Below, piece after piece: positions 1 through 6,889 of a DNA stretch of 48,623 nt. Position 1 is the stretch's first letter; every line of letters begins with the position of its first letter. This stretch comes from Nitrospira sp. (lineage in GTDB: Bacteria; Nitrospirota; Nitrospiria; Nitrospirales; Nitrospiraceae). The stretch covers positions 38,212-86,834 of the forward strand of contig SWDP01000039.1 in assembly GCA_005116885.1 (NCBI GenBank), written 5' to 3'. The notes under the pieces are model-generated. The model worked only from the letters and a program-made list of their open reading frames with translations, was not told the origin of the DNA and searched no databases. The translations under genes were made by a program, and so were the position numbers.

Positions 1-91
1 CGGTCAGGATCAATCCAGGAATGTGCTGCCACTCGCGCGCGAGATCTTCAATGGCAGCCACGAGCTTATCGACTGTTCCCAGGTCGATCAT
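1..91 (-). CDS. Partial ORF, likely integron cassette gene (N-terminus only)
   Basis: The minus strand opens with an ATG at 91 and stays open to the window edge (30 codons, beginning MIDLGTVDKL). I do not recognise the family. The start lies about 18 nt after a GTTAGAC box at 109-115, which is where a cassette gene normally begins relative to an attC R' box. That placement is the main reason to call it. No strong ribosome binding site is visible, and the reading frame also stays open upstream of the ATG, so the start is uncertain. Confidence 0.35.
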   Translation of the reverse strand, partial: MIDLGTVDKLVAAIEDLAREWQHIPGLILT

Positions 92-108
92 CGATGCCGT
101 CCGAGCGC

Positions 109-169
109 GTCTAACAATGTTTTGGCGGACCCATATAAGAACTGGGTCTGCCATTTTCTGTCCGCATAA
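109..169 (-). other. Candidate degenerate attC-like site (attC0)
   Basis: On the minus strand a perfect GTTRRRY box (GTTAGAC, 115-109) follows a hairpin made of GGCAGACCCA (156-147) and TGGGTCCGCC (137-128), one mismatch in ten pairs with a 9-nt loop. The expected partner R'' box (RYYYAAC) about 6 nt outside the stem is not recognisable. It could therefore be a decayed attC, or a chance hairpin beside a GTTAGAC. Weight comes from its place in line with the clearer sites at 244-315 and 834-900. Confidence 0.4.
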
Positions 170-243
170 TACGCCATAACTGGTGCCGTTTCAGTGAGTT
201 GCAACTGAGAAAGATACAAAGGTGTCTGGCACCCTCGTTCTCT
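116..243 (-). other. Mini-cassette without a complete gene
   Basis: The 128 bp between two GTTRRRY boxes contain no complete gene. Read on the minus strand, one frame gives a peptide with QLQLTET, AYYADRK and LYGSAKTLLDA. It resembles the C-terminal end of the broken ORF at 2299-2680 (QLIEMT, CYTDRND, LLRGSA). The palindromic string GGTGTCTGGCACC lies at 221-233. This could be a gene fragment or a diverged copy of a repeat associated with the cassettes. Confidence 0.35.
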
Positions 244-315
244 CTCTAACGTGCAGATTGAGGGGCGCGGAGCTGGCTTGCCGGCGGAGCGTCCTTCTCG
301 AAGCGTTTGTTAGGT
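244..315 (-). other. attC-like recombination site (attC1)
   Basis: On the minus strand the site runs from a perfect RYYYAAC box (ACCTAAC, 315-309) to GTTAGAG (250-244), which matches GTTRRRY except at the last base. Between them is a 58-nt imperfect palindrome rich in GC (GAGAAGGACGC against the complement of GCGCCCCTC). Length (72 bp), box spacing and the TAA stop of the upstream gene lying inside the R'' box are typical of integron cassette sites. The cut would fall between G250 and T249. Confidence 0.65.
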
Positions 316-828
316 GCGGAATTGTTGAATGAAACCATCATAAATAACTCTTGAAGGATGCCTGCTTGTTTGGAGCAGTGTTTTCCCTTCCTTGGCGCGA
401 ACAATTTCAAGAATTCGTTTTTGGCGCTGCATAAAACCATTGTCCTTACCCCAAGCAATAAGAACTATCTCTGACTCATCAACTGCCCTGGCTATTGCGT
501 CATCATTTCTTTCACCAATCTGATCGTCAGTGCCAACGAAGTGTTTGGTTTGTATAAAGGCGAATTGATTCACGACAATCAGACGCTCAACACCATTGAA
601 CTCGGCCAACTCTTTCTCAAAAACAACCCGTTCAAGTACTTGGACAGATTTGTCAGCTATCTCAATAGAGGCATAGCTTGGGTTTTGCATGACTGCACAT
701 ACAGTTCTTGGGTTGTTCGAAGCCCTATTTTTTATTGCTTCCAACCGATATCGGAAAATCGGAGTGCCCTCAGAAGAAAACTCCACATGTATCGTCAAAT
801 TTTGGCGATGTAGATAAGTTTGTTTCAC
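310..828 (-). CDS. DUF1643 family protein (cassette gene)
   Basis: This 172-residue protein carries the DUF1643 pattern: an MQNPS segment near the start, then ERLIVVNQFAF, a G-x-x-N-D segment (IGERNDDAI) and IVLIAWGKD, followed by a C-terminal TSRHPS stretch. The family is widespread, often in mobile DNA, and has no settled function. The frame also allows a TTG at 855 and a GTG at 852, but both lie inside the upstream attC. The GTG at 828 is just downstream of the cassette boundary and is preferred. The TAA stop is inside the downstream attC R'' box. Gene plus site (about 250-839) would make one 590-bp cassette. Confidence 0.75.
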   Translation of the reverse strand: MKQTYLHRQNLTIHVEFSSEGTPIFRYRLEAIKNRASNNPRTVCAVMQNPSYASIEIADKSVQVLERVVFEKELAEFNGVERLIVVNQFAFIQTKHFVGTDDQIGERNDDAIARAVDESEIVLIAWGKDNGFMQRQKRILEIVRAKEGKTLLQTSRHPSRVIYDGFIQQFRT

Positions 829-833
829 GGAAT

Positions 834-900
834 ACCTAACTTGTGAATTCACCAACCTGTGCGGCTTCTCGCGCAGGTCCGTTGGAATGAATGGTTAGCC
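834..900 (-). other. attC-like recombination site (attC2)
   Basis: On the minus strand it begins with GGCTAAC (900-894) and ends with a perfect GTTRRRY box, GTTAGGT (840-834). The internal arms pair well: ATTCA with TGAAT, CCAA with TTGG and CCTG with CAGG, with extra unpaired bases on one arm and a loop near CGCGAGAAGCCGCA. Unpaired bases on one arm are a hallmark of attC strand choice by IntI. At 67 bp it is the clearest site in the array and separates the 389-residue gene (stop 10 bp upstream) from the DUF1643 gene. Confidence 0.75.
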
Positions 901-909
901 AACTGGCGG

Positions 910-2079
910 CTACCATGAGGGCCGAGGCAACCTTGATTCATAAGCCACCAGAACGGCCCGTCCTGATTCATAGAACTGTCGAAGCGTCGAGTCCAGGGTA
1001 TGGCTTTGAACGCCTCTCGTTCCAATCCATCCGGCATGAATGCTTTGGGCAAACTGCGAGTTGGTGAGATATCGAGGAGCGGTCGCAAACGTAATCTGGG
1101 TGCCACCATTAGTGCCTTTAGGACCATTGGGTCCGACCAAGAAGTGCATGTACTCCCGAGGGATGTACATGCCCTTGATAAGTTCCCCAGACGCCGGTCT
1201 TAGGCCAGTTGCTGGCACGAACTTCAGCATGAATCCATCATCGTTAAGACGATATTCTTCATGAGACTGAATTGCGCCAGCGTCGTGGATGGAACTGTAC
1301 ACCTCGTCCATGCGTGCGAGTTCGGCATGGAGCTGGCGATCCGGACGATATAGGACTACGCTTCCCTCTTTGCGCATCAGTTTGTACTGGACCAAGACGA
1401 AGAGTTGGAATTCTTTGTTGTAGTAGATGAGGTCCACGCCGAGCGTGCGTTCGAGCGCATTTCTGTTTGCATAATGAACTTCAAGCCGCTTGCCACCTTG
1501 TTCAAATACCGATACGCCTGTTTCGTGTCGCGGCGTCATGCCCGGCCAGTTAAATAGGTCATGCTGGATTGCCGACTCTTCTTGGATGTAGCGCTGCGGA
1601 ATCCCCTTCATGAATGATGAGCGCCCAGTTCGTAGGTTAGCGAGAGTCGCCGTTGCATCGTTTTCATTTACGTCAACGACACTGTCATCGTAAGGAGCCC
1701 ACTCGCTCAATACCTGATCGCGGAGCTGGTTGCTTCCAGAGAAAATCTGCAAGGCAATGCCGAGGGCCTCGCGCTCTTGAAGAAGAATGTCCGCCGCTTC
1801 TCCATTCAGGCGATAACCTGAATATCGTCGGAGAGACAAAAGTCGGTCAATGTCTTGCGCGAAATTGGGTCGCTCGGCTTTGATTGCGGAAATTAGAGCC
1901 GCCCAAGTGGCGGGCGGAATGACGCCACCTGCGCCTTGCGAGACTCTAATGAAGTAGCGTTGAAGCCTTTCATTGAGATGCGATTCAACTGCACGGATGG
2001 GAATCGCATTTAGATTGACCAGTCCAGAGAAGTCGATGCGGTTCTTAGAGGTGACAACACGCTTCCCTTTCTTCGCCAA
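910..2079 (-). CDS. Uncharacterised 389-residue protein with possible PD-(D/E)XK-like core (cassette gene)
   Basis: I do not recognise a named family. The N-terminal 150 residues look alpha-helical. The middle has a helix with E167-E168, then GVDLIYY (D216) followed 15 residues later by VQYK (Q231, K233). The order Glu, G-x-D, then Q-x-K after a hydrophobic strand is the arrangement of Mrr-type PD-(D/E)XK nucleases. A basic segment, YRPDRQLHAELARMD, follows. The C-terminal third has GMYIPREYMHFLVGP. Nuclease activity is inference from this motif only. The gene ends 10 bp before attC2. Its ATG overlaps a different reading frame (see 2010-2264), so the true start may be linked to an upstream small ORF. 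Confidence 0.7.
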   Translation of the reverse strand: MAKKGKRVVTSKNRIDFSGLVNLNAIPIRAVESHLNERLQRYFIRVSQGAGGVIPPATWAALISAIKAERPNFAQDIDRLLSLRRYSGYRLNGEAADILLQEREALGIALQIFSGSNQLRDQVLSEWAPYDDSVVDVNENDATATLANLRTGRSSFMKGIPQRYIQEESAIQHDLFNWPGMTPRHETGVSVFEQGGKRLEVHYANRNALERTLGVDLIYYNKEFQLFVLVQYKLMRKEGSVVLYRPDRQLHAELARMDEVYSSIHDAGAIQSHEEYRLNDDGFMLKFVPATGLRPASGELIKGMYIPREYMHFLVGPNGPKGTNGGTQITFATAPRYLTNSQFAQSIHAGWIGTRGVQSHTLDSTLRQFYESGRAVLVAYESRLPRPSW

Positions 2080-2264
2080 TGCTATGTAGTCAATAGTTGA
2101 GTCAGTAAAGCTAAGCAGGGCAATGTTCAGTTGCCCAAACTCCCAGTCTAGAACGCTCAGTGCATCGGAAAACGACTTGTAGCCCCCTCCACCTCGTCTT
2201 GAATAAGATCATTTCGCCGCTCTTCGTCGAAGTGAAGCAACAATCCGGTGGCCTTGGTGGGCAT
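2010..2264 (-). pseudogene. Small ORF in two frames upstream of and overlapping the 389-residue gene
   Basis: An ATG at 2264 opens 35 codons (MPTKATGLLLHFDEERRND and on) ending at TGA 2157. From about 2180 another minus frame is open to TAA at 2010 and reads like protein (SFSDALSVLDWEFGQLNIAL). The frames meet at a run of five G near 2182-2187, where one extra G would fuse them. The second frame overlaps the ATG of the 389-residue gene (ATAGCATGG). It may be a real small cassette gene with a sequencing error, a recent frameshift or programmed slippage. The first ATG lies about 23 nt after the GTTAGCC box of attC3, as expected for a cassette start. Confidence 0.4.
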
Positions 2265-2286
2265 GGCTATCGAGATGAAATAAGCT

Positions 2287-2452
2287 GGCTAACTATATTT
2301 AGGCCGATCCGCGTAAGAGCTGGATCCTATCGTTTCTGTCCGTATAACACGCCACTACTGTTCGTGAAGAATACGCCATGTCCAGTGTCATTTCAATGAG
2401 TTGCGACGGTAGGACCATGTATCGCGGGTTCTTATGCGGATCGGCGTAAGCC
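2287..2452 (-). other. Long attC-like palindrome (attC3)
   Basis: The outer ends are GGCTTAC (2452-2446) and GTTAGCC (2293-2287) on the minus strand. The inner arms form a long inverted repeat: 2301-2320 (AGGCCGATCCGCGTAAGAGC) against 2429-2447 (TTCTTATGCGGATCGGCGT). At 166 bp it is longer than usual attC sites, and the boxes match the consensus only partly. Its position directly before the 389-residue cassette supports it. The middle encodes the C-terminal part of the broken ORF at 2299-2680. Confidence 0.45.
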
Positions 2453-2680
2453 CCCCTCTGATAGCGGTCAGCCGTGTACTTCTGCTTTGGGTCGAAAGCG
2501 GTCATCGACTCTGTGACCGGCACGGAGCCGAATCCATACGGTTTTTCGCGACAGGTATAAACGTGGCGGCGGCGCCCCTGGTCCTTGCGCCACCGGCGTC
2601 TAGCAGGCTGCGGAAAAGCTCGATTGTCGCGTGATACGCCGCGATCAACTCACGTATCGTGTTGGTGTCAGAATAGCTCG
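2299..2680 (-). pseudogene. Frame-disrupted remnant of an unrecognised protein
   Basis: Two adjacent minus frames both read like protein. One gives DTNTIRELIAAYHATIELFR and IPVAKNRM before stopping at 2502. The other continues with GFGSVPVTESMTAFDPKQKY and QRGAYADPHKNPRYMVLPSQ, ending at 2299. A one-base change near 2535-2540 would join them. The 5' end is cut by the R1 repeat beginning at 2681. I do not recognise the family. Its last residues resemble the peptide encoded at 116-243. Confidence 0.45.
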
Positions 2681-2802
2681 CAGGATGCGCAAAAAGGCCG
2701 TCCAGCAAGGCCGCAGTGAGCGAAGAGGCGAGGCGTACGCTTCGGTACGTTGAGTCTCTGAGCGATGCGAGAACGCCGCTGGCGGACTTTTTCCGCATCC
2801 TG
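2681..2802. repeat. R1 palindromic repeat, copy a
   Basis: This 122-bp element has terminal inverted repeats CAGGATGCGCAAAAAG (2681-2696) and CTTTTTCCGCATCCTG (2787-2802), 15 of 16 pairs. Inside are AAGGCCGCAGTGAGCG and an inner palindrome around CGTACG. The same pattern recurs at 5187, 12124, 35149, 38024, 47089 and 47783. There is no coding capacity, so it resembles a MITE or large REP element. The stop codon of the downstream minus gene (TAG, 2803-2805) sits against its right end. Confidence 0.85.
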
Positions 2803-3450
2803 CTAGTCTTCCACGCCCACGCCTCTCACAATGAGCACCGCATAGTCCTGTTTCGTGCAGCCCTCGACCGGAGGCATTACTCCACCTGGCGCAACGGGAA
2901 ACGCAGTCTTCCGTGCGTTGGCCGGCGAGCACGAACCACCAACCGCTACCGGTGTATAGCGCGCGGAGCGGCAGGCCAAATGCGTCACGTCATAGAGCGT
3001 CGCGCCTTTATCGAGATCCCAGCGCCGGTCGCCATTCCTGTCGGCGGGATGAATGGTCAGCACCGCTGTCACGTCGCGGGCGCCCGTGACCAAGTATTTG
3101 CCGGGAGGGAGCGGAAAAGTCGGCTGTTCCATGATCAAGCCGTGCTCCTCCAGCCACCAGTCCCTGTCGTCGAATTTCCAGCGCGCCGGGGCGACGCCAC
3201 CGGCATCCTTCAACCGTGGATAGCGGTTCAGCTCGACGCCCCGAGGACCCGGGTCCAGCGGCCACAGACCCCACGATTGCGCGCCGCTCCCGGAGGTCGC
3301 ACCCGGATCGCCCAACGCCGCGATGAACTGCGTCGCTATGCGCGGGAACTTCGTCTGACCTCCGCCTGCGGCGTGAACCGGCTGAGCCACGGCGGCGACC
3401 ATTACCAATAGTACCGTCGCAAGGCATACGCGGCGAATGAGGCGCGGCAT
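2803..3450 (-). CDS. Secreted protein of unknown function
   Basis: The start at 3450 gives 215 residues with a clear Sec signal peptide: MPRLIRR, a hydrophobic core CLATVLLVMVAAVA, then a likely cut after PVHA. The frame is open to a GTG at 3519, but that start lies in a repeated TTTCACTTTTCAC motif and would put 23 residues before the signal, so the inner ATG (GAGGAG just upstream) is preferred. The mature part has SWGLWPLDPGPRGVEL, a Trp-rich segment (WKFDDRDWWLEE) and an IHPADRNGDRRWDL loop that could bind calcium. Two or more Cys may form disulfides. I do not recognise the family. The stop abuts repeat R1a. Confidence 0.75.
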   Translation of the reverse strand: MPRLIRRVCLATVLLVMVAAVAQPVHAAGGGQTKFPRIATQFIAALGDPGATSGSGAQSWGLWPLDPGPRGVELNRYPRLKDAGGVAPARWKFDDRDWWLEEHGLIMEQPTFPLPPGKYLVTGARDVTAVLTIHPADRNGDRRWDLDKGATLYDVTHLACRSARYTPVAVGGSCSPANARKTAFPVAPGGVMPPVEGCTKQDYAVLIVRGVGVED

Positions 3451-3506
3451 GCTCCTCGTGAGCGCCAACACGACACCTTGCGGTACTAAACGTTTCGGTC
3501 CTGTCA

Positions 3507-3537
3507 TTTTACGTTTCACTTTTCACGTCTCACGTTC
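3507..3537. repeat. Short motif TTTCACTTTTCAC, copy 1
   Basis: The string ACGTTTCACTTTTCACG lies between two minus-strand genes. Near-identical strings occur at 5396-5421, 43320-43340 and 43817-43850, with the complement at 43760-43783, all intergenic. It overlaps the last codon of the J-domain gene. Confidence 0.6.
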
Positions 3538-4177
3538 AACACCGCTCGTAGAACAGCTCCAGCGCCGCGGCAAAGCCCTTCGCCCGCCCCTTGCGGAACA
3601 CGTCCTCAAGCTGCGCTTGTAGCGATCTGACGCCGCCCGTATCGTCTCGTTTGACCACGTCTTGGGATAGCAGCATCTCCGTCGCCACTTCGAGAAGCCG
3701 CTTCTTACGCCCCTCCATTTCAGCCGTGACCAGTTCTTCCATCACCTCCGATGCCCGCTCCTGAATGATGGACTCCTTGAACGTATCGTACCCTTGATCC
3801 GCCACGGTCCGTTCACGAATCACAGCCAGTTCAGCTTTGATCCGCTTCACGTCTTTCATCAAAATCGCGAACACTTCCTTCCGCCCTTCATCGAAGAGCT
3901 TTTTCTCCATCTCGTCGAGGATGACGGCAGGATCGGCCGCTTCATCCCGTGCCGCCTCTTCTCCCCAATTCAGCCGGTCATACGTTCGACGCTTCTCCGA
4001 TTCACCGATAACTTCATAGGCCGCATTGAGCTCGCGGATCTTGGACTCAGCATGCGCACTATCAGGATTGCGGTCAGGATGGTGTTGAAAGACCAGCTTC
4101 CGGTAGGCCTTCTTGATCGCGTCATCCGACGCATCTCGCGAGACCCCCAGCACCCGATAGAAATCAATCCGTGCCAT
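3536..4177 (-). CDS. J-domain (DnaJ-like) protein
   Basis: The ATG at 4177 gives 213 residues beginning [12 protein letters not shown], the normal first residues of a J domain. An upstream ATG at 4204 adds nine unlikely residues. The J domain (residues 1-70) contains helix [12 protein letters not shown], the HPD tripeptide (HHPDRN) and [16 protein letters not shown]. The rest (75-213) is charged, mostly helical and probably coiled-coil. There is no Gly/Phe region, zinc-finger cluster or DnaJ C-terminal domain, so it is a J-only protein that would stimulate an Hsp70 ATPase on an unknown client rather than the general DnaJ chaperone. Confidence 0.9.
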   Translation of the reverse strand: MARIDFYRVLGVSRDASDDAIKKAYRKLVFQHHPDRNPDSAHAESKIRELNAAYEVIGESEKRRTYDRLNWGEEAARDEAADPAVILDEMEKKLFDEGRKEVFAILMKDVKRIKAELAVIRERTVADQGYDTFKESIIQERASEVMEELVTAEMEGRKKRLLEVATEMLLSQDVVKRDDTGGVRSLQAQLEDVFRKGRAKGFAAALELFYERC

Positions 4178-4205
4178 GGTGGCGACTATAGCATGGGGTT
4201 TCACC

Positions 4206-4356
4206 AGCCCGCATTATTCATGACGGTTCGTCGCCCTTCGACCTGCTCAGGGTCCCGAGTCCGGTCGAGGGAGCCTTCGGCAAGCCTGCCCGCCGAAGGC
4301 TCGTCGCAGCAGCGAATGCGCGATTGCAGCAGAAGTGCTCATGAAGAATGCGGGCT
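4206..4356. repeat. R2 palindromic repeat, copy a
   Basis: This 151-bp element has terminal inverted repeats AGCCCGCATTATTCATGA (4206-4223) and TCATGAAGAATGCGGGCT (4339-4356). Internal copies GCCTTCGGC and GCCGAAGGC form a second palindrome. Copies with the same ends lie at 10779-10970 and 28649-28772, with fragments near 4428 and 31651. The 4178-4508 interval holds this element and the promoter of the next gene, but no gene. Confidence 0.85.
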
Positions 4357-4474
4357 AGGCTTCACCCCGACTCCTCCATTGGGAGCTTTGCCTGGCGTCC
4401 GTGCAACTTCTCCACAAACCATCATCAATAATGCGGGTTTCCCGCTTCTGAGTGGGAATCAAACGTGGCGGTCC

Positions 4475-4502
4475 TTGACATCCCGGCAAAGCGGGTTATG
4501 TT
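4475..4502 (+). promoter_or_regulatory. Sigma-70-type promoter, possibly leaderless
   Basis: TTGACA (4475-4480) is followed after 16 nt by TATGTT (4497-4502, 4 of 6 consensus). Only six bases separate the -10 box from the ATG at 4509, and no Shine-Dalgarno sequence is visible. Transcription would start at or next to the start codon, so the mRNA may be leaderless. Confidence 0.5.
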
Positions 4503-4508
4503 CAAACC

Positions 4509-5186
4509 ATGACAAACACACCAACTCCTAAAGCCTTGACCCACGACGAGAAGAAAGCCGCTGACGCGGCATTTGCAGGCCGTCCGTTCAATGAAACATG
4601 GTCTGCGTCAGCCCGAACGATCTACGACGGTATCGTCAAAGCCTTGCCTCACACAGACATCGTGATTCCCACCCCGTCCGATGCCGAAATACCAACGGAG
4701 GCTTCTTCCGCACAGAACGAGGCTCTCCAGGCTCAGGCCCAAGTACCTCTCACGCTAGAGCATGCAGATGGGCAAGAATTGGTGGAACAGACGGCACAAC
4801 CCCCGGCCATTCGAGACCGAGAAGCAGCGATTCAGGCCGGAATCTTGATTGACGTGACACCCACAGCCCTGCAACTCGGCATTACCTTCCCTGTCACCAT
4901 CACCCGACCGCTCTGGGAAGTGGGCATTGTCACAAACCAAGCGCTCTCCGAAGAAGATCAAACCAGCCGGCTGCGTGACATTCTGATGGCCTTTCGTCTG
5001 CGCCTGGCCGGCTTGACGACAGTGTCGCCGCTGATCGACTTTCCGGTTTTGCTGGCCTTGCCACCGAGCCAGGTACCGCAACCTGTGCCGTTGTTTGCAC
5101 TGATCCAGGCGGACCCCACACACCAGGCGAATGTCACGCTCTTGCTGCCGAATGAAGTGTCGCTGTCCATCACCTCGCTCAATTAG
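4509..5186 (+). CDS. Uncharacterised protein, DUF6573-like C-terminal part
   Basis: This is a 225-residue soluble protein without a signal peptide. Residues 1-100 are polar and low in complexity (Ala, Gln, Glu, Pro). The C-terminal 120 residues run RDREAAIQAGILIDVTPTA, FPVTITRPLWEV, RLRDILMAFRLRLA, then PVPLFALIQADP and VTLLLPNEVS. This order (an IDVT segment, PV-x-T-x-x-x-W, an R-x-x-D-h-L helix, then a strand ending in a acidic LLPNE) resembles DUF6573 proteins, whose function is unknown. The assignment is from memory of the pattern and is tentative. A TTGACA promoter lies just upstream, and an R1 repeat starts right after the stop. Confidence 0.75.
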   Translation: MTNTPTPKALTHDEKKAADAAFAGRPFNETWSASARTIYDGIVKALPHTDIVIPTPSDAEIPTEASSAQNEALQAQAQVPLTLEHADGQELVEQTAQPPAIRDREAAIQAGILIDVTPTALQLGITFPVTITRPLWEVGIVTNQALSEEDQTSRLRDILMAFRLRLAGLTTVSPLIDFPVLLALPPSQVPQPVPLFALIQADPTHQANVTLLLPNEVSLSITSLN

Positions 5187-5443
5187 CGGGATGCTGAAAA
5201 AGCCCGCCAGCGGCGTTCTCAGCTCGCAAGAATCCTCAACGTACCCCGAGGGTACGCCTCCGGTTCTCGCTCCGCCTGCGGCCTTGCTGGACGGTCATTT
5301 TGACCAGCCTACTCGCAGACAGCGCGTCTAACACCCGTCAAGCGCATCTCGCGAAACGTCGTTCCGTCGGTCGTCATCGGGCTCGTCCGGACATCTCACA
5401 TTTTACGTTTCACTTTTCACGGACAATTTTTTTGAGCATCCTG
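5187..5443. repeat. R1 palindromic repeat, copy b, interrupted
   Basis: The left part (5187-5312) is an R1 copy in the opposite orientation to copy a: GGGATGCTGAAAAAG, then GCCAGCGGCGTTCTC, an inner palindrome CGTACC/GGTACG and GGCCTTGCTGGACGG. The usual right end, TTTTTTGAGCATCCTG, is displaced to 5427-5443. About 114 bp intervene and include the short motif TTTCACTTTTCAC at 5408-5420. The interval to the next gene holds nothing else recognisable. Confidence 0.75.
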
Positions 5444-5451
5444 CAAACTCA

Positions 5452-6777
5452 TCAGTAATCATTGCGAACATTCTGATTGCCGAGCCACTTCCGGACAAAG
5501 ACGCGTTCTTCCTCCTCGGTTGAAACTTTTCCATCAATACGAGCATCCAATAATTTGCCCAAGACCGTTGTGTACTGCGGACCTGGCTGTAGTCCCATGG
5601 CTTGAAGATCTCGCCCCGTCAGGGCCGTTTTGACAGCCTTGTTCTTCATATAGGCCACAAGCTGTCGTTTCAGCAGGCCTCGCAACCCAGATTGCGTGCT
5701 TCGCTGCTTTGCCATGAGCAACACAAGCGCTTCGTCGGAGAAATCTGCCAAGAGGCGAAATACTTGTGAGTGCCGTACTGCCCCTGAGTCGGTGAGTCGC
5801 TTCAGCGCGCGATTGACCCTATCTCTTCCAGTGCTCATCTTCTTGGCCTGCTCACGTGAAAGCGCTAACCGTCGGATCATCGTGGCCACGACGGCTTGGC
5901 TGGACTCGCTCGACAAGACCATGAGATAGACAATCGGCTTGTCGATCACAGAGTCCGGGAATCGACGCCCCCACCAAGCGAGCGCCTTGGGAACGGCAGC
6001 GACCGTTCGCTTCACGCTTTTCGTATAGCCCAGATGGCGATGGAGGAAGCGAAGCAGTTTCAACTGCCCTAGTCTTGCAATCGCACGCACTGGATCGCGC
6101 TCCGCGAACAGCAACAAGACTTCGTTCTGCAATCGAGGACCGGACAGTCGCTGGATCAGATTCATGGAGGCTGCTTGCGCGAGCAGGCGCGCGGTGGCAG
6201 GATCGAGACGGAAGCCGAATCGTTGTTCAAACCGAATCGCCCTGAAAATGCGCGTAGGATCGTCTTGGAAGCTGCCGGCATGCAGCACGCGGATCACACG
6301 CGCCCGAAGATCGCACTGCCCTCCATAGGGGTCGAGCAACTGCCCGAACCTGGCGCGATTCAGCTGAATCGCCATCGCATTGATCGTAAAGTCCCTCCGG
6401 GAGAGATCCTCTTCGATCGACGCGGGCTGAACCGTCGGCAGGAGAGCGGGCTGGGCATAGGACTCTCGCCTGGTGGTCGCGATATCCATTTTGAGTCCGT
6501 CTGGAAACGCGAGCCGCGCAGTCGCGAACCGTTCGAATACCGCCAGCCCAGCCCGGTATCGATCTGCCACCAGCCGCGCAAAGGCGCCCCCGTCTCCCTC
6601 GACCGTGAGATCAAGATCCCAGGTCTCCCGCTTCAGCAAGAGATCGCGGACAACTCCACCGACGAGATATAACGATACCCTACCCTCATCCGCGAGATTC
6701 CCAAGTTCACGAAGCAGGGAACGACGTTTCTGAGAGAGACGGCTCAGCAGAGATCTTTCGGTCATTCGACGCGTCAC
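5452..6777 (-). CDS. CCA-adding enzyme / poly(A) polymerase family nucleotidyltransferase
   Basis: A class II polymerase-beta-like nucleotidyltransferase of 441 residues (437 from the ATG at 6765, which is equally plausible; no clear ribosome binding site favours the GTG at 6777). The head domain has LVGGVVRD followed by WDLDLTVEGD, with the metal-binding DxD pair. The neck has RRDFTINAMAI and DPTRIFRAIRFEQRFGF, which binds ATP and CTP. The C-terminal body is helical. It would add or repair the CCA end of tRNAs. Some lineages split CCA and A addition between two such enzymes, and sequence alone does not tell which this is. A strong terminator for the next gene lies at 6834-6870, so this gene probably has its own promoter just upstream. 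Confidence 0.93.
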   Translation of the reverse strand: MTRRMTERSLLSRLSQKRRSLLRELGNLADEGRVSLYLVGGVVRDLLLKRETWDLDLTVEGDGGAFARLVADRYRAGLAVFERFATARLAFPDGLKMDIATTRRESYAQPALLPTVQPASIEEDLSRRDFTINAMAIQLNRARFGQLLDPYGGQCDLRARVIRVLHAGSFQDDPTRIFRAIRFEQRFGFRLDPATARLLAQAASMNLIQRLSGPRLQNEVLLLFAERDPVRAIARLGQLKLLRFLHRHLGYTKSVKRTVAAVPKALAWWGRRFPDSVIDKPIVYLMVLSSESSQAVVATMIRRLALSREQAKKMSTGRDRVNRALKRLTDSGAVRHSQVFRLLADFSDEALVLLMAKQRSTQSGLRGLLKRQLVAYMKNKAVKTALTGRDLQAMGLQPGPQYTTVLGKLLDARIDGKVSTEEEERVFVRKWLGNQNVRNDY

Positions 6778-6833
6778 GACGCGCTATTGTAGCAATCTCC
6801 CTCTTAATGAGGAACAACGTTCCTGATCAAAAA

Positions 6834-6870
6834 GACGGGGCGCTCAAGATACAATCCTGAGCGCCCCGTC
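6834..6870 (-). terminator. Intrinsic terminator (minus strand)
   Basis: A 13-bp perfect stem (GACGGGGCGCTCA, 6834-6846, with TGAGCGCCCCGTC, 6858-6870) has an 11-nt loop. On the minus strand it is followed by TTTTTGATC. It ends the gene at 6890-7216. Confidence 0.85.
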
Positions 6871-6889
6871 TAGCCCGCACAACTTCGAA

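Noticed and set aside
2681-2802. R1 elements as CRISPR repeats or arrays
   Set aside because: Copies are single, kilobases apart and without regular spacers; no cas genes are in the window.
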